Positions 39,132-46,280 of a DNA stretch of 64,000 bases are shown piece after piece (position 1 is the stretch's first letter; each line of letters starts with the position of its first letter). Origin of the DNA: Chryseobacterium lactis (GTDB taxonomy: Bacteria > Bacteroidota > Bacteroidia > Flavobacteriales > Weeksellaceae); assembly GCF_003815875.1 (NCBI RefSeq), contig NZ_CP033924.1:2728001-2792000 (forward strand), given 5' to 3'. A program made the position numbers and the translations under genes. The notes under the pieces are model-generated. The model had not been told where the DNA came from and searched no databases. It saw only the letters and a list, made by a program, of their open reading frames with translations.

Positions 39132-39578
39132 ATGAACTTTAAAGAGATCCACATTGGGAAATTAATCAAAATAAAAGTAGAAGAGCTGGAAATTAATGAA
39201 GACCGTATTTCTAATTTTTTTAAGTTACCGATAACGGAAATCAGACTCATGTATGATAGTCAGAATATCTCAACAGACCACTTACTCAGATGGTGCAAAC
39301 TCCTTGAATATGATTTTTTCAGGCTGTATTCGCATCATCTCATTCTTTATGCACCGTTATCCGCAAAATCGAATTCAAAAGAAACGAAAAGCTCATCATC
39401 TTTACCTGTTTTCAGAAAGAATATCTATAGCCGGGAGTTGATAAGTTTTATCCTGGAGCAGATTGAAAGTGGAGAAATGACCAAAAATCAGGTGATCACA
39501 GAATACAGAATCCCCAAATCTACCTTAAATAAATGGAGCTTAAAATACTCTGAAAACCGGTCTTCTTCTGAATTGTGA
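39132..39578 (+). CDS. Small two-part HTH protein (often annotated transposase-like)
   Basis: A 148-residue protein. The N-terminal part (about 1-75) looks like an XRE-type helix-turn-helix (DRISNFFKLPITEIRLMY...LLRWCKLLEYDFFRLYSHHL). The C-terminal part (about 95-140; QVITEYRIPKSTLNKW) is an HTH like that of IS3-type transposase OrfA. This protein and its downstream partner are a recurrent pair in Chryseobacterium as I recall. No catalytic transposase domain or inverted repeats are present, so it acts as a DNA-binding protein rather than an insertion sequence. Confidence 0.75.
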   Translation: MNFKEIHIGKLIKIKVEELEINEDRISNFFKLPITEIRLMYDSQNISTDHLLRWCKLLEYDFFRLYSHHLILYAPLSAKSNSKETKSSSSLPVFRKNIYSRELISFILEQIESGEMTKNQVITEYRIPKSTLNKWSLKYSENRSSSEL

Positions 39579-39596
39579 AATATGTAATGAGTTAGA

Positions 39597-39911
39597 ATGA
39601 AAAATATAAACGAACCCGATTATAAAAGAATTTATAACGATCTCATTAAAAAAAAGCTACCTCATAAGGAGAAGTATTGCAGTAAGATTTTGAGCAAAGA
39701 TAAATTGGAAATCCTCGATGTGATCAACTTAAACTCCATATTATTTGGAGCTCATCCTGAAAATCAGAAATATAAGGCTTACAATAAAAAGGCTGTAAAA
39801 AAAATCCTTACCTATCAGAAAAAACATAACCTGAATAACCTTGAATTGGCAGGAGTTTTTTCCCTTAGCCGGAATACCATTACCAAATGGAAAAGATCGA
39901 TAAAAGTGTAA
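39597..39911 (+). CDS. Small HTH protein, partner of the preceding gene
   Basis: A 104-residue basic protein with an N-terminal KRIYNDLIKKKLPHKEKYC segment and a C-terminal helix-turn-helix (NNLELAGVFSLSRNTITKWKRS) of the Tc3/IS type. It starts 19 bases after the 39132 gene, so they form a two-gene unit. Function unknown; DNA binding is the only supported prediction. Confidence 0.75.
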   Translation: MKNINEPDYKRIYNDLIKKKLPHKEKYCSKILSKDKLEILDVINLNSILFGAHPENQKYKAYNKKAVKKILTYQKKHNLNNLELAGVFSLSRNTITKWKRSIKV

Positions 39912-39957
39912 GGAAATCATCTGTTTTTATACAAATGGTAAAACAATCTAAATGAAT

Positions 39958-40018
39958 CCAAAACAAAAACCTCACTAAAAATAGTAAGGTTTTATTGATA
40001 TGGTCCCTGAGGGATTCT
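39958..40018 (-). repeat. tRNA-end relic with terminator hairpin
   Basis: AAAACAAAAACCTCAC...AGGTTTT repeats the terminator of the tRNA array. It is followed by TGGTCCCTGAGGGATTC, whose reverse complement (GAATCCCTCAGGGACCA) looks like the last 17 bases of a tRNA with encoded CCA, different from tRNA-Arg. The T-arm breaks off after GGATTC. It also serves as the terminator after the acid phosphatase gene. Confidence 0.5.
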
Positions 40019-40026
40019 TAAAATTA

Positions 40027-40845
40027 TTAAGGAGTTGCTTTCACTGCATCATACATCATAGAATCTTTCTGTTGATCTGTATAATCGTATTTGTACTGAT
40101 AAAATGAAGACTCCCAGTCTCCATAACCGGTATTTGGAATGATGATGAATTTTTTACCAAATTCATTAGCCGAATTTTTCACAGCTGCTGATCGTTCTGT
40201 CTCCGTTTTTTTGTCAAATATACTGGCGAAATCGGCTAGGTTATCACCTAATAACAAAACAATATTATAATTTTTAGCAACGTCGTTGCGTCGGTTTTCT
40301 TTGCTGCTTTCTTTTGAACGAAGAATAAGGTTGGCTTCATTTTGAAGAGGGAAATCGTATTTCTTCAAATTTTTCATGGTTCCTGCACGTTCCTGTTCTA
40401 CGCGGTTGGTAATGTAAAAAACCTGAACTCCTTTTTTTGCGGCATACTGGTAGAATTCCTGTGCGCCGGTAAGAGGTGTTGCAATGCCTTTGGCAGTCCA
40501 TTCTTCCCATGTTTTCTGATCATAATTCTTTCCCATTTTTGAACGCTCAACAGCATAATAAGAATTGTCTAAAAAAGTCTCATCAATATCCGAAACAATA
40601 GCCAAAGGCTTATCTGATTTTTGAGCTAAGGCCTCATCCAGACGGAGTTTGGCAATATTATAAGCCTGCAGACAAAGAGCTTTATACTCAGCTGCCCGTT
40701 GCTGATAAAAAGCCGAATATATTTTTCCGTTGTGTCCCAGGTTCTGGTAAGGAGCATTATTAGCAGAAGCCGTTGGAGCCGCTGTTTTGCATGATGTCAT
40801 CAAAACAAAGAAACAGCTTGCGATAATGAAGTTAAAATTTTTCAT
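40027..40845 (-). CDS. 5'-nucleotidase / acid phosphatase, lipoprotein e(P4) family
   Basis: A 272-residue HAD-superfamily enzyme. The lipoprotein signal ends FVLMTSCK, with the acylated Cys at residue 19. The catalytic motif is IVSDIDETFLDNS (nucleophile Asp and general acid Asp). Later motifs include YITNRVEQER and LLLGDNLADFAS. The family releases phosphate or nucleosides from nucleotides at the outer membrane, for example in NAD salvage in Haemophilus. It stands alone on the minus strand and fits the phosphate-salvage theme of the window. Confidence 0.93.
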   Translation of the reverse strand: MKNFNFIIASCFFVLMTSCKTAAPTASANNAPYQNLGHNGKIYSAFYQQRAAEYKALCLQAYNIAKLRLDEALAQKSDKPLAIVSDIDETFLDNSYYAVERSKMGKNYDQKTWEEWTAKGIATPLTGAQEFYQYAAKKGVQVFYITNRVEQERAGTMKNLKKYDFPLQNEANLILRSKESSKENRRNDVAKNYNIVLLLGDNLADFASIFDKKTETERSAAVKNSANEFGKKFIIIPNTGYGDWESSFYQYKYDYTDQQKDSMMYDAVKATP

Positions 40846-41072
40846 TGAAATAAAATAAGAGCTACAAAATTATAACAATTTGATTTTTATAGCAAGTATT
40901 TCTCGACGCTATTTAAGTTTGATGATTGAAGTACCGTGTAATAAATGGAGCAGAATTAGAAATCTGGAAACTAAATGTTTTTAGTTGAGCGGGACGATTA
41001 TAAGCGACAAACCTCACAATGAGAATTGCAAGGCTTGTTTATTTTTCAGTGTTAAAATTGAACTTCGATTGT

Positions 41073-41261
41073 TTAAGAGTTAATTGAGAAAGGACCGCAT
41101 GAACATAGGCCGGTAGAATCACAAATACCTCCTTCTAAACCAAAAGATATACATTGATTATTACAATTCATTGGATTACATACGGGAGGTAAACCACCTG
41201 CTAAAATAATTTTCATTTCATTTCTCTTAAGAGTGTTGTGTTGCTTTTTGAATGCTTTCAT
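41073..41261 (-). CDS. GG-leader peptide with a six-cysteine defensin-like core
   Basis: A 62-residue peptide. The leader MKAFKKQHNTLKRNEMKIILAGG ends in a double glycine at 22-23 and matches the leader type of Bacteroidota bacteriocin-like precursors. The 39-residue core has Cys at 28, 33, 37, 47, 53 and 55: C-x4-C-x3-C-x9-C-x5-C-x-C, with GGI just before the fourth. That is the cysteine-stabilised alpha-beta pattern (CxxxC, GxC, CxC) of defensins such as plectasin. No C39 peptidase-transporter or immunity gene is in the window. Export through a distant GG-type ABC transporter is inferred. Confidence 0.75.
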   Translation of the reverse strand: MKAFKKQHNTLKRNEMKIILAGGLPPVCNPMNCNNQCISFGLEGGICDSTGLCSCGPFSINS

Positions 41262-41383
41262 GTTATTTGTTTTTTAGTTTTAGTGATTCAAATATAAAAA
41301 ATCTTTGTTTATTTCATTATAAATGTGAATTTTTTTTGTTTTGTCTTGATTTGAGAATGATCAGATGTATCTTGCATGTATTC

Positions 41384-41454
41384 GCATTTTAAGAAATGAA
41401 TAAAACAAAAAACCTCACCATAAAAAATGATGAGGTTTTTATTAAGCGCGAAAG
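41384..41454 (-). repeat. tRNA-Arg 3'-end relic at the left side of the hydrolase cassette
   Basis: The segment contains GCATTTTAAGAAATG (tail of the tRNA-like unit), the AACCTCA/TGAGGTT terminator hairpin, and then AAGCGCGAAAG, the acceptor-to-T-arm start of tRNA-Arg, where similarity stops. The same order, with intact tRNA-Arg, occurs at 45810-45880. The two copies bracket the 41518-45574 genes like attachment-site remnants. Confidence 0.6.
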
Positions 41455-41517
41455 TATGGTACATTCTTTTACTTATTGATTAGAATGGCACGCCATTGAA
41501 CAGACTCCAAATTGGAA

Positions 41518-42156
41518 TTAGTAAAAAGCCGGCTTATCGCCATAAACACCCGGCTTATTGACACCCACGCTTGATTTTATATCTTTTTCAGGATGCTCAA
41601 TAATGCCAGTAATATAGGCTGCTACTGCCTTTCTTGCCACTTCCGTACCTTTGAATGGTTCGCCTTTTTGTGTGGTTTCATAATCTGTTTCATCAGCGTT
41701 GGTCAGCCAGGACGGACGAACAATCGTATAGTCCAAATCCGATTTTTCAATAATGTCAGCCGCTTTGCGGTAAGGAATTAAGTCAGAACCAATCATTCTT
41801 TCATTCCACTGACCGAACTTACCAGCCACTTCTTTATAAATGCCCAATGAGGTTACGAATATTAAACGCTTCACATGATGGGCATCCATTGCAGAAACAA
41901 TTTCTTTTGCCATTTTATCTACTGCTCCCGCAAGGTTGGCATAAACAATATCCTGCCCTTTGATTGCTTCGTTCAAATCATTTGTGTTTAATACATCGCC
42001 TTCAATGATTGTTGCTGATGTTTCAAAATGTTTTATAGGGTCGGCATTTCTTGCAAACAAGGTTAATTCTATATTCTCCTTAGTGGCAAGAAATGTGATA
42101 ACATGTTGTGCAATTGCTCCATTTGCACCTAATACCAATGCTTTCATTGTTTTCAT
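41518..42156 (-). CDS. NAD(P)-binding SDR-like protein (NmrA/atypical SDR)
   Basis: A 212-residue Rossmann protein. The N-terminal motif is ALVLGANGAIAQH (GxxGxxxxH variant); it also has FVTSLGIYKEV and DYTIVRPSWLTN. An atypical SDR of the NAD(P)H-binding (PF13460-like) type, probably a reductase or redox sensor. ATG 42147 (MKALVLG) is an alternative start. It is the last gene of a minus-strand cassette with a cupin and two hydrolases. Confidence 0.88.
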   Translation of the reverse strand: MKTMKALVLGANGAIAQHVITFLATKENIELTLFARNADPIKHFETSATIIEGDVLNTNDLNEAIKGQDIVYANLAGAVDKMAKEIVSAMDAHHVKRLIFVTSLGIYKEVAGKFGQWNERMIGSDLIPYRKAADIIEKSDLDYTIVRPSWLTNADETDYETTQKGEPFKGTEVARKAVAAYITGIIEHPEKDIKSSVGVNKPGVYGDKPAFY

Positions 42157-42165
42157 TTTTATATT

Positions 42166-42573
42166 TTAGCCTTCGTTATATTCTTTATCCGTCACAGGCT
42201 CCATCCAGTTTACCAATCCCTTTTCGGCATTGATGCCAATAGCCGTATGTATCATTACTTCATCTGGAGATGCACCGTGCCAATGTTTAATGCCAGGCAT
42301 GATGTTTACAAAATCCCCTGCTTTTATTTTTTGTACAGGCTTGCCCTCTTCCTGATAGTAGCAGATGCCTTCACGTACCAGTAAAATCTGATTGCTTCCG
42401 TGTGTATGCCAGTTATTGCGTGTGCCGGGTTCAAATAGCACCTCGCCTATGTAGGCATCAGTTTTATCATCCGGGAACACATAGTTTTTCAACCACGCTT
42501 TGCCTGTAAAATATTCCTGCTGCGCAGGGACAAACCCCATTGCTGCGATTTCTTTTTCTGTATACGTTGCCAT
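42166..42573 (-). CDS. Single-domain cupin protein
   Basis: A 135-residue protein starting at MATYTEKEIAAM; the longer frame would need a TTG. The cupin motifs are GTRNNWHTHGSNQILLVREG and GDFVNIMPGIKHWHGASP, keeping metal-binding His residues. It ends 9 bases before the SDR gene, so the two are co-transcribed. Similar cupins accompany AraC regulators and oxidoreductases in many Bacteroidota. The reaction is not known. Confidence 0.9.
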   Translation of the reverse strand: MATYTEKEIAAMGFVPAQQEYFTGKAWLKNYVFPDDKTDAYIGEVLFEPGTRNNWHTHGSNQILLVREGICYYQEEGKPVQKIKAGDFVNIMPGIKHWHGASPDEVMIHTAIGINAEKGLVNWMEPVTDKEYNEG

Positions 42574-42629
42574 TTTATTTTCAATTTTAAATGCCAATGC
42601 TTACCGAAACGGGGCATTGGCATTATATT

Positions 42630-43556
42630 TTAAAGATTTTCTTTGAAGAAGGGAATTGCTTTCTCCAATGCCTGTTTTACAGGTTCTGGCTGGTCATACA
42701 AATCATAGTGCGAAAAGCCTTTGACCACTACAAGATCCTTTTTTGTGGAAGCTGCACGACGTATAATTTCATATCCGTCCCTAAACGCCCCGAAACCTCC
42801 GGGCTTGTCACCGATTACCACAAGGATAGGTTGTGTCAGTAAAGTTTCAGACAGGTAGAACGCATCCCAACCCATTCCTATACTCATACGGGAATATACG
42901 GCACTAGTCGCTCCGCCTTTTGTTTGTCCCCGGGAAGTTTTATAATAATCGGTTGCTTCCAATATATCTATATCTTCTATACCTGCTTCTTTTCCTGCTG
43001 CTACGCTATCTGGAAGCATATTGATGGTCAGTAAATCCCCGCCTTTTGCTTCCGCAGAACGTTGGGCAGCTACATTGTTGAGCACTTCCATCGGGCTTCC
43101 GCCTGCAAAGCCGTCACGCAGCAAGCGACCGAAATTAACCCCTGTAATAGATACAACCGCTTTGATACGTCGTTCGGTCATTGCAATGTTCAGTGAATAG
43201 GCTCCACCACCACAAACACCCAGAATGCCGATTTTGTCAGCATCTACATAAGGCAGCGTTTCGAGATAATCAATAGCATAACGCACATCATCTGTGCGCT
43301 GATACGGGTTTTCAATGTATCTCGGTGTACCACCGCTTTCACCCTGAAAAGAAGCATCAAATGCAAGTACCACAAATCCTGCTTCTGCCAATGCCTTACC
43401 ATACACATTACCTGCCGTTTGTTCTTTACAGCTTCCAATCGGGTGCATTGTTACCACTGCTGCATATTTTTTGTTTTTGTCAAAATCTGTCGGGAAGTGC
43501 AAAATTCCTGCATTGTCCCAGGCTATATTCTTGAATTTTATCGTTTTCGTACTCAT
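42630..43556 (-). CDS. Alpha/beta hydrolase (YcjY/dienelactone-hydrolase-like), copy A
   Basis: A 308-residue protein starting at MSTKTIKFKN (43556). The upstream part of the frame crosses a hairpin and is unlikely to be translated. It shows VVTMHPIGSCKEQ, AFDASFQGESGG, a nucleophile elbow in GILGVCGGGAYS (Cys in place of Ser), and a late His in GFSHYDLYDQP. It is related to the neighbouring copy B. Codon choice is noticeably GC-richer than in the flanking genes. The substrate is unknown. Confidence 0.88.
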   Translation of the reverse strand: MSTKTIKFKNIAWDNAGILHFPTDFDKNKKYAAVVTMHPIGSCKEQTAGNVYGKALAEAGFVVLAFDASFQGESGGTPRYIENPYQRTDDVRYAIDYLETLPYVDADKIGILGVCGGGAYSLNIAMTERRIKAVVSITGVNFGRLLRDGFAGGSPMEVLNNVAAQRSAEAKGGDLLTINMLPDSVAAGKEAGIEDIDILEATDYYKTSRGQTKGGATSAVYSRMSIGMGWDAFYLSETLLTQPILVVIGDKPGGFGAFRDGYEIIRRAASTKKDLVVVKGFSHYDLYDQPEPVKQALEKAIPFFKENL

Positions 43557-43579
43557 TGTTCTATTGTTTAAGATTAAAA

Positions 43580-43613
43580 AAGCCGGAAGATGTTTGCCAA
43601 ACACGTCCGGCTT
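43580..43613 (-). terminator. Hairpin between the two hydrolase genes
   Basis: Stem AAGCCGGA/TCCGGCTT with an 18-base loop that can form an inner GTTTG/CAAAC stem. On the minus strand it is followed by TTTTTTAATC. It may be a partial terminator or mRNA processing site that lowers expression of the downstream genes of the cassette. Confidence 0.65.
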
Positions 43614-43633
43614 TTCTTAAAAGGTTGTAGTAA

Positions 43634-44584
43634 TTATGCAAGGTTTTTCTCGAAGAACGGAACCAATTGGCCAACCGCTTCATTCACTTCATTTTCGCCA
43701 TCATACAAGGTCATATGATTGGCTCCCTCTACTACATATTTGGTTTTGTCAGTAGAAGCTGCACGAGAAACCAGGTCTTCACTCATCCATGCACTGCCTG
43801 CATTACTTCCCACAATTACCAATAAAGGTTGTGTAAAGAATGCTTCTGCTTTATTATACGCATCGTAAGTGATGATTTGCGTAAGGCTTCTCAGCGTTGT
43901 CCAGCCCGGTGCTGTAGGGTATTGACAACGGTTGGTGTGGTAGTATTCCCAAGCCTCTCTTAATTCTTCGTTCGGTGCATCTTCCTCTTTCATCGGAGCC
44001 AAAGGCATTGTTTGCTCTTCGCCTTTTGTTTCTGCTGTTCTTGCATTAGCCCCCGCCAATAAATAAGGCATTGCATCTGCATCTTTTATATTGTTTTCCC
44101 AGCCGTTACGGAACATTGAACCGATATTAACTGCACTTACCATTCCTACAGCTTTGATACGATGGTCATTGATAGCTGCATTGGCGGTATAGCCGGCACC
44201 AGCACAAATTCCCATTGCACCGATATTTTCCTGGTCAATGTAGGGTAATGTTGTTAAGTAATCTATTACCGCACTTACATCTTCTGTACGGATATACGGA
44301 TTTTCCAACTGGCGTGGTTCTCCGGTGCTTTCTCCTTGATATGACGCATCATAAGCTATGCTTACAAAGCCTTGCTCTGCTAGTTTTTTTGCATATAGTC
44401 CTGATGCCTGCTCCTTAACACCACCACCGGGATGTGAAACCACAATGACAGGATATTTCTGGTTTTCGTTAAATCCTTCAGGGAAATTGATAACGGCTGA
44501 CATTGTAATGTTTCCGTTGTTGCTGTTTTTGAAATTGATTTTTTGCTGTGACATACTATTGGTTTTTAAAATGTTGTTATTCAT
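43634..44584 (-). CDS. Alpha/beta hydrolase (YcjY/dienelactone-hydrolase-like), copy B
   Basis: A 316-residue protein; a start at 44554 (MSQQKINFKN) is equally possible. Motifs match copy A: VVSHPGGGVKEQ, AYDASYQGESTG, the nucleophile elbow GAMGICAGAGYT (again Cys), and EGANHMTLYDGE with the His. It is the first gene of the cassette after the AraC regulator. Two matching 21-bp-spaced operator half-sites lie 41-76 bases upstream of the 44584 start. Confidence 0.88.
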   Translation of the reverse strand: MNNNILKTNSMSQQKINFKNSNNGNITMSAVINFPEGFNENQKYPVIVVSHPGGGVKEQASGLYAKKLAEQGFVSIAYDASYQGESTGEPRQLENPYIRTEDVSAVIDYLTTLPYIDQENIGAMGICAGAGYTANAAINDHRIKAVGMVSAVNIGSMFRNGWENNIKDADAMPYLLAGANARTAETKGEEQTMPLAPMKEEDAPNEELREAWEYYHTNRCQYPTAPGWTTLRSLTQIITYDAYNKAEAFFTQPLLVIVGSNAGSAWMSEDLVSRAASTDKTKYVVEGANHMTLYDGENEVNEAVGQLVPFFEKNLA

Positions 44585-44624
44585 TTTGATATAACAAATT
44601 TACTCCAACCAGCACGTCGTAAAC

Positions 44625-44660
44625 GAAAACATATCACTTTAAGAATGAAACATTTTACGG
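44625..44660 (-). promoter_or_regulatory. Likely AraC operator upstream of the hydrolase operon
   Basis: GAAACATTTTACGG at 44647-44660 matches the two copies before the AraC gene. A weaker half-site, AAAACATATCAC, at 44626-44637 shares AAACAT-T-AC and lies exactly 21 bases away. Two half-sites two helical turns apart are typical of AraC-family dimers. Confidence 0.6.
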
Positions 44661-44675
44661 ATTTGCAAAATAAAA

Positions 44676-44699
44676 AAGCAACCCTATAATTGGTTGCTT
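44676..44699 (-). terminator. Intrinsic terminator after the AraC regulator of the cassette
   Basis: Stem AAGCAACC/GGTTGCTT with an 8-base loop, followed on the minus strand by six T. It lies just past the AraC stop at 44726 and before the operator of the hydrolase genes. The regulator is therefore transcribed separately. Confidence 0.85.
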
Positions 44700-44725
44700 T
44701 GTATAGTAGGGATATTTATAGTTTA

Positions 44726-45574
44726 TCATTGGTTTCTGAATACTTTTGGAGATATACCGGTTTTTTGACGAAAAAATCTTGCGAAGTAGGTTGGATAATC
44801 AAATCCCAGGCTATATGCAATTTCACTTATTGAAAGCTTAGTAGTTCGTAATTTGTTCTTTGCTAATTGTATAATTCCTTCATGGATATGGTCAATAGGC
44901 GAAGTACCTGTGAAATGTTTAATCAAATCTCCAAAATAATTAGTAGATAGGTTTGCCTTTTCTGCAAAGTAACTAACGGACGGGAGCTCTGACAATCCAT
45001 TTGGATTATGTAAACACATATCTAATTGTTGGTAAAAATCGGCAACGACTTTATTGTATATTTTACTTCGGGCTTCAAATTGACGTTCATAGTAAATTTG
45101 TGTATATGAAATAATAAGTGAAGCATAAGAAATCAATACTTCTTTAGAAAAGTTTTCTTTTTGATACTCTTTGTAAGATTTTGAAAACAAATCATACAAA
45201 GTTTCCTTTTCTTCAGATGTCAGAAACAAGGCTTCATGTCTTTCATAGTTGGCAAATGAAATATCCTTAACCACCTTATTGAGGAGTTTTTCGCTGATAA
45301 AAATCGCATAACCGGAAAATGAATTTTTCAAATCCCATTCAATTTTATTACCGGGTTTATCAAGATAAAGATAACCATCGGACATACTCTCAACGGGTGA
45401 CTGTACTTCGATTTTGTCTTTCAGTGCCAGTAAATAAAAGTCGATTTCAGAAGGAAGTGATTTCAGTAAAATATCGGGATGTTCATCATAATGAACAACC
45501 TGTATTGTATCACTGCTAGTGCCTTTAACATTGATGTATTTCAGGAAAGATGGTATGTTATATATTTTGTCCAT
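44726..45574 (-). CDS. AraC-family regulator of the hydrolase cassette
   Basis: A 282-residue protein with an N-terminal cupin-like half (DGYLYLDKPGNKIEWDL) and C-terminal HTHs (LSTNYFGDLIKHFTGTSPIDHIH; SISEIAYSLGFDYPTYFARFFRQKTGISPKVFRN). It differs from the four-member cluster and lacks the FPGQIH motif. Matching operator sites precede both this gene and the hydrolase operon, so it likely controls both. Local base composition is lower in GC than the enzyme genes it precedes. Confidence 0.9.
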   Translation of the reverse strand: MDKIYNIPSFLKYINVKGTSSDTIQVVHYDEHPDILLKSLPSEIDFYLLALKDKIEVQSPVESMSDGYLYLDKPGNKIEWDLKNSFSGYAIFISEKLLNKVVKDISFANYERHEALFLTSEEKETLYDLFSKSYKEYQKENFSKEVLISYASLIISYTQIYYERQFEARSKIYNKVVADFYQQLDMCLHNPNGLSELPSVSYFAEKANLSTNYFGDLIKHFTGTSPIDHIHEGIIQLAKNKLRTTKLSISEIAYSLGFDYPTYFARFFRQKTGISPKVFRNQ

Positions 45575-45632
45575 TACAAAACTCAGTGATTGTTAAATGT
45601 ACAAAATTAGAAAATAGGTGAATGGATTTAAA

Positions 45633-45667
45633 GAAACATTTTACTGCAAGAATGAAACATTTTACTG
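45633..45667 (-). promoter_or_regulatory. Likely autoregulatory AraC operator
   Basis: Two perfect copies of GAAACATTTTACTG (45633-45646 and 45654-45667), 21 bases apart, lie 59-93 bases before the AraC start. The same word occurs once more in the window, before the hydrolase operon. This placement fits autoregulation. Confidence 0.65.
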
Positions 45668-45721
45668 ATAAGGTAATTTATGGGCAAAAAAAAGAGGCAA
45701 ATACCAAATAGTCGTCTCCTT

Positions 45722-45825
45722 AAGTGAGCGAAAGGATTCGAACCTTTGATCGTCCCTATTATAGATCGGGATGTTCTATCTCGTTTGTATTAGCAATAAA
45801 TTTTTAGATTTTAAGAAATGTATAT
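45722..45825 (-). pseudogene. Truncated tRNA-like unit downstream of the third tRNA-Arg
   Basis: On the minus strand: the nuclease-tail relic (TATTAGCAATAAATTT on the plus strand), an anticodon-like arm with several changes, the T-arm, and an acceptor end (GTGAGCG). It follows tRNA-Arg and its terminator just as unit 5 follows the first tRNA-Arg. It is more diverged than the units at 29-29.5 kb. Confidence 0.6.
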
Positions 45826-45830
45826 AAAAC

Positions 45831-45864
45831 AAAAAACCTCACCATAAAAAATGATGAGGTTTTT
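45831..45864 (-). terminator. Terminator of the tRNA-Ser/Pro/Arg transcript
   Basis: Same 34-base hairpin as at 29846-29879 (AAAAACCTCA/TGAGGTTTTT), two bases after the tRNA-Arg 3' end on the minus strand. Confidence 0.85.
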
Positions 45865-45866
45865 AG

Positions 45867-45940
45867 TGAGCGCGAAAGGATTCGAACCTTTGACCGTCTG
45901 CTTAGAAGGCAGATGCTCTATCCAGCTGAGCTACGCACCC
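45867..45940 (-). tRNA. tRNA-Arg (anticodon TCT), copy 3
   Basis: Identical to the 29882 copy over all 74 bases, including the CTTCTAA anticodon loop. It lies inside a 221-base stretch that repeats 29841-30061 without a visible difference. Confidence 0.95.
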
Positions 45941-45971
45941 ATTTGTAATTTTGAGAAAATTACTAAAACAG

Positions 45972-46046
45972 TCGGGGCGGCAGGATTCGAACCTGCGACC
46001 TCCTGGTCCCAAACCAGGCGCGATGACCGGACTACGCTACGCCCCG
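45972..46046 (-). tRNA. tRNA-Pro (anticodon TGG), copy 3
   Basis: Identical to the 29987 copy, with the same 31-base spacer to tRNA-Arg. Confidence 0.95.
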
Positions 46047-46060
46047 AATATATAAGAGAG

Positions 46061-46145
46061 CGGAGGGTAAGGGATTCGAACCCTTGCGACACTTTCGCGT
46101 CGACAGTTTAGCAAACTGCTCCATTAACCACTCTGGCAACCCTCC
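46061..46145 (-). tRNA. tRNA-Ser (anticodon GCT)
   Basis: An 85-base class II tRNA on the minus strand: acceptor GGAGGGT/ACCCTCC, discriminator G, anticodon arm CAGTT-TGCTAAA-CTG region reading GCT, a long variable arm (CGACGCGAAAGTGTCG), and T-arm AAGGG-TTCGAAT-CCCTT. It is the first gene of the Ser-Pro-Arg transcript. Confidence 0.93.
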
Positions 46146-46189
46146 TTTTTGTTTATTTTTTAATGATCGTTGTTCTGTTATTGCGAGTG

Positions 46190-46197
46190 CAAATATA
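46190..46197 (-). promoter_or_regulatory. -7 box for the tRNA-Ser/Pro/Arg transcript
   Basis: CAAATATA on the plus strand reads TATATTTG on the minus strand, 44 bases before tRNA-Ser. The distance equals that seen for the other tRNA transcript (43 bases). Confidence 0.6.
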
Positions 46198-46280
46198 GAA
46201 TAGATTTCTTTATTTACCAAATAAATTTCAAGAAAAATTTGTGTATTTTTGAGGTAATAAATCATTCAAAAACCAAACTG

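Noticed and set aside
39132..39911. Insertion sequence
   Set aside because: The HTH proteins resemble transposase helper domains, but no DDE domain, inverted repeats or target duplications were seen.
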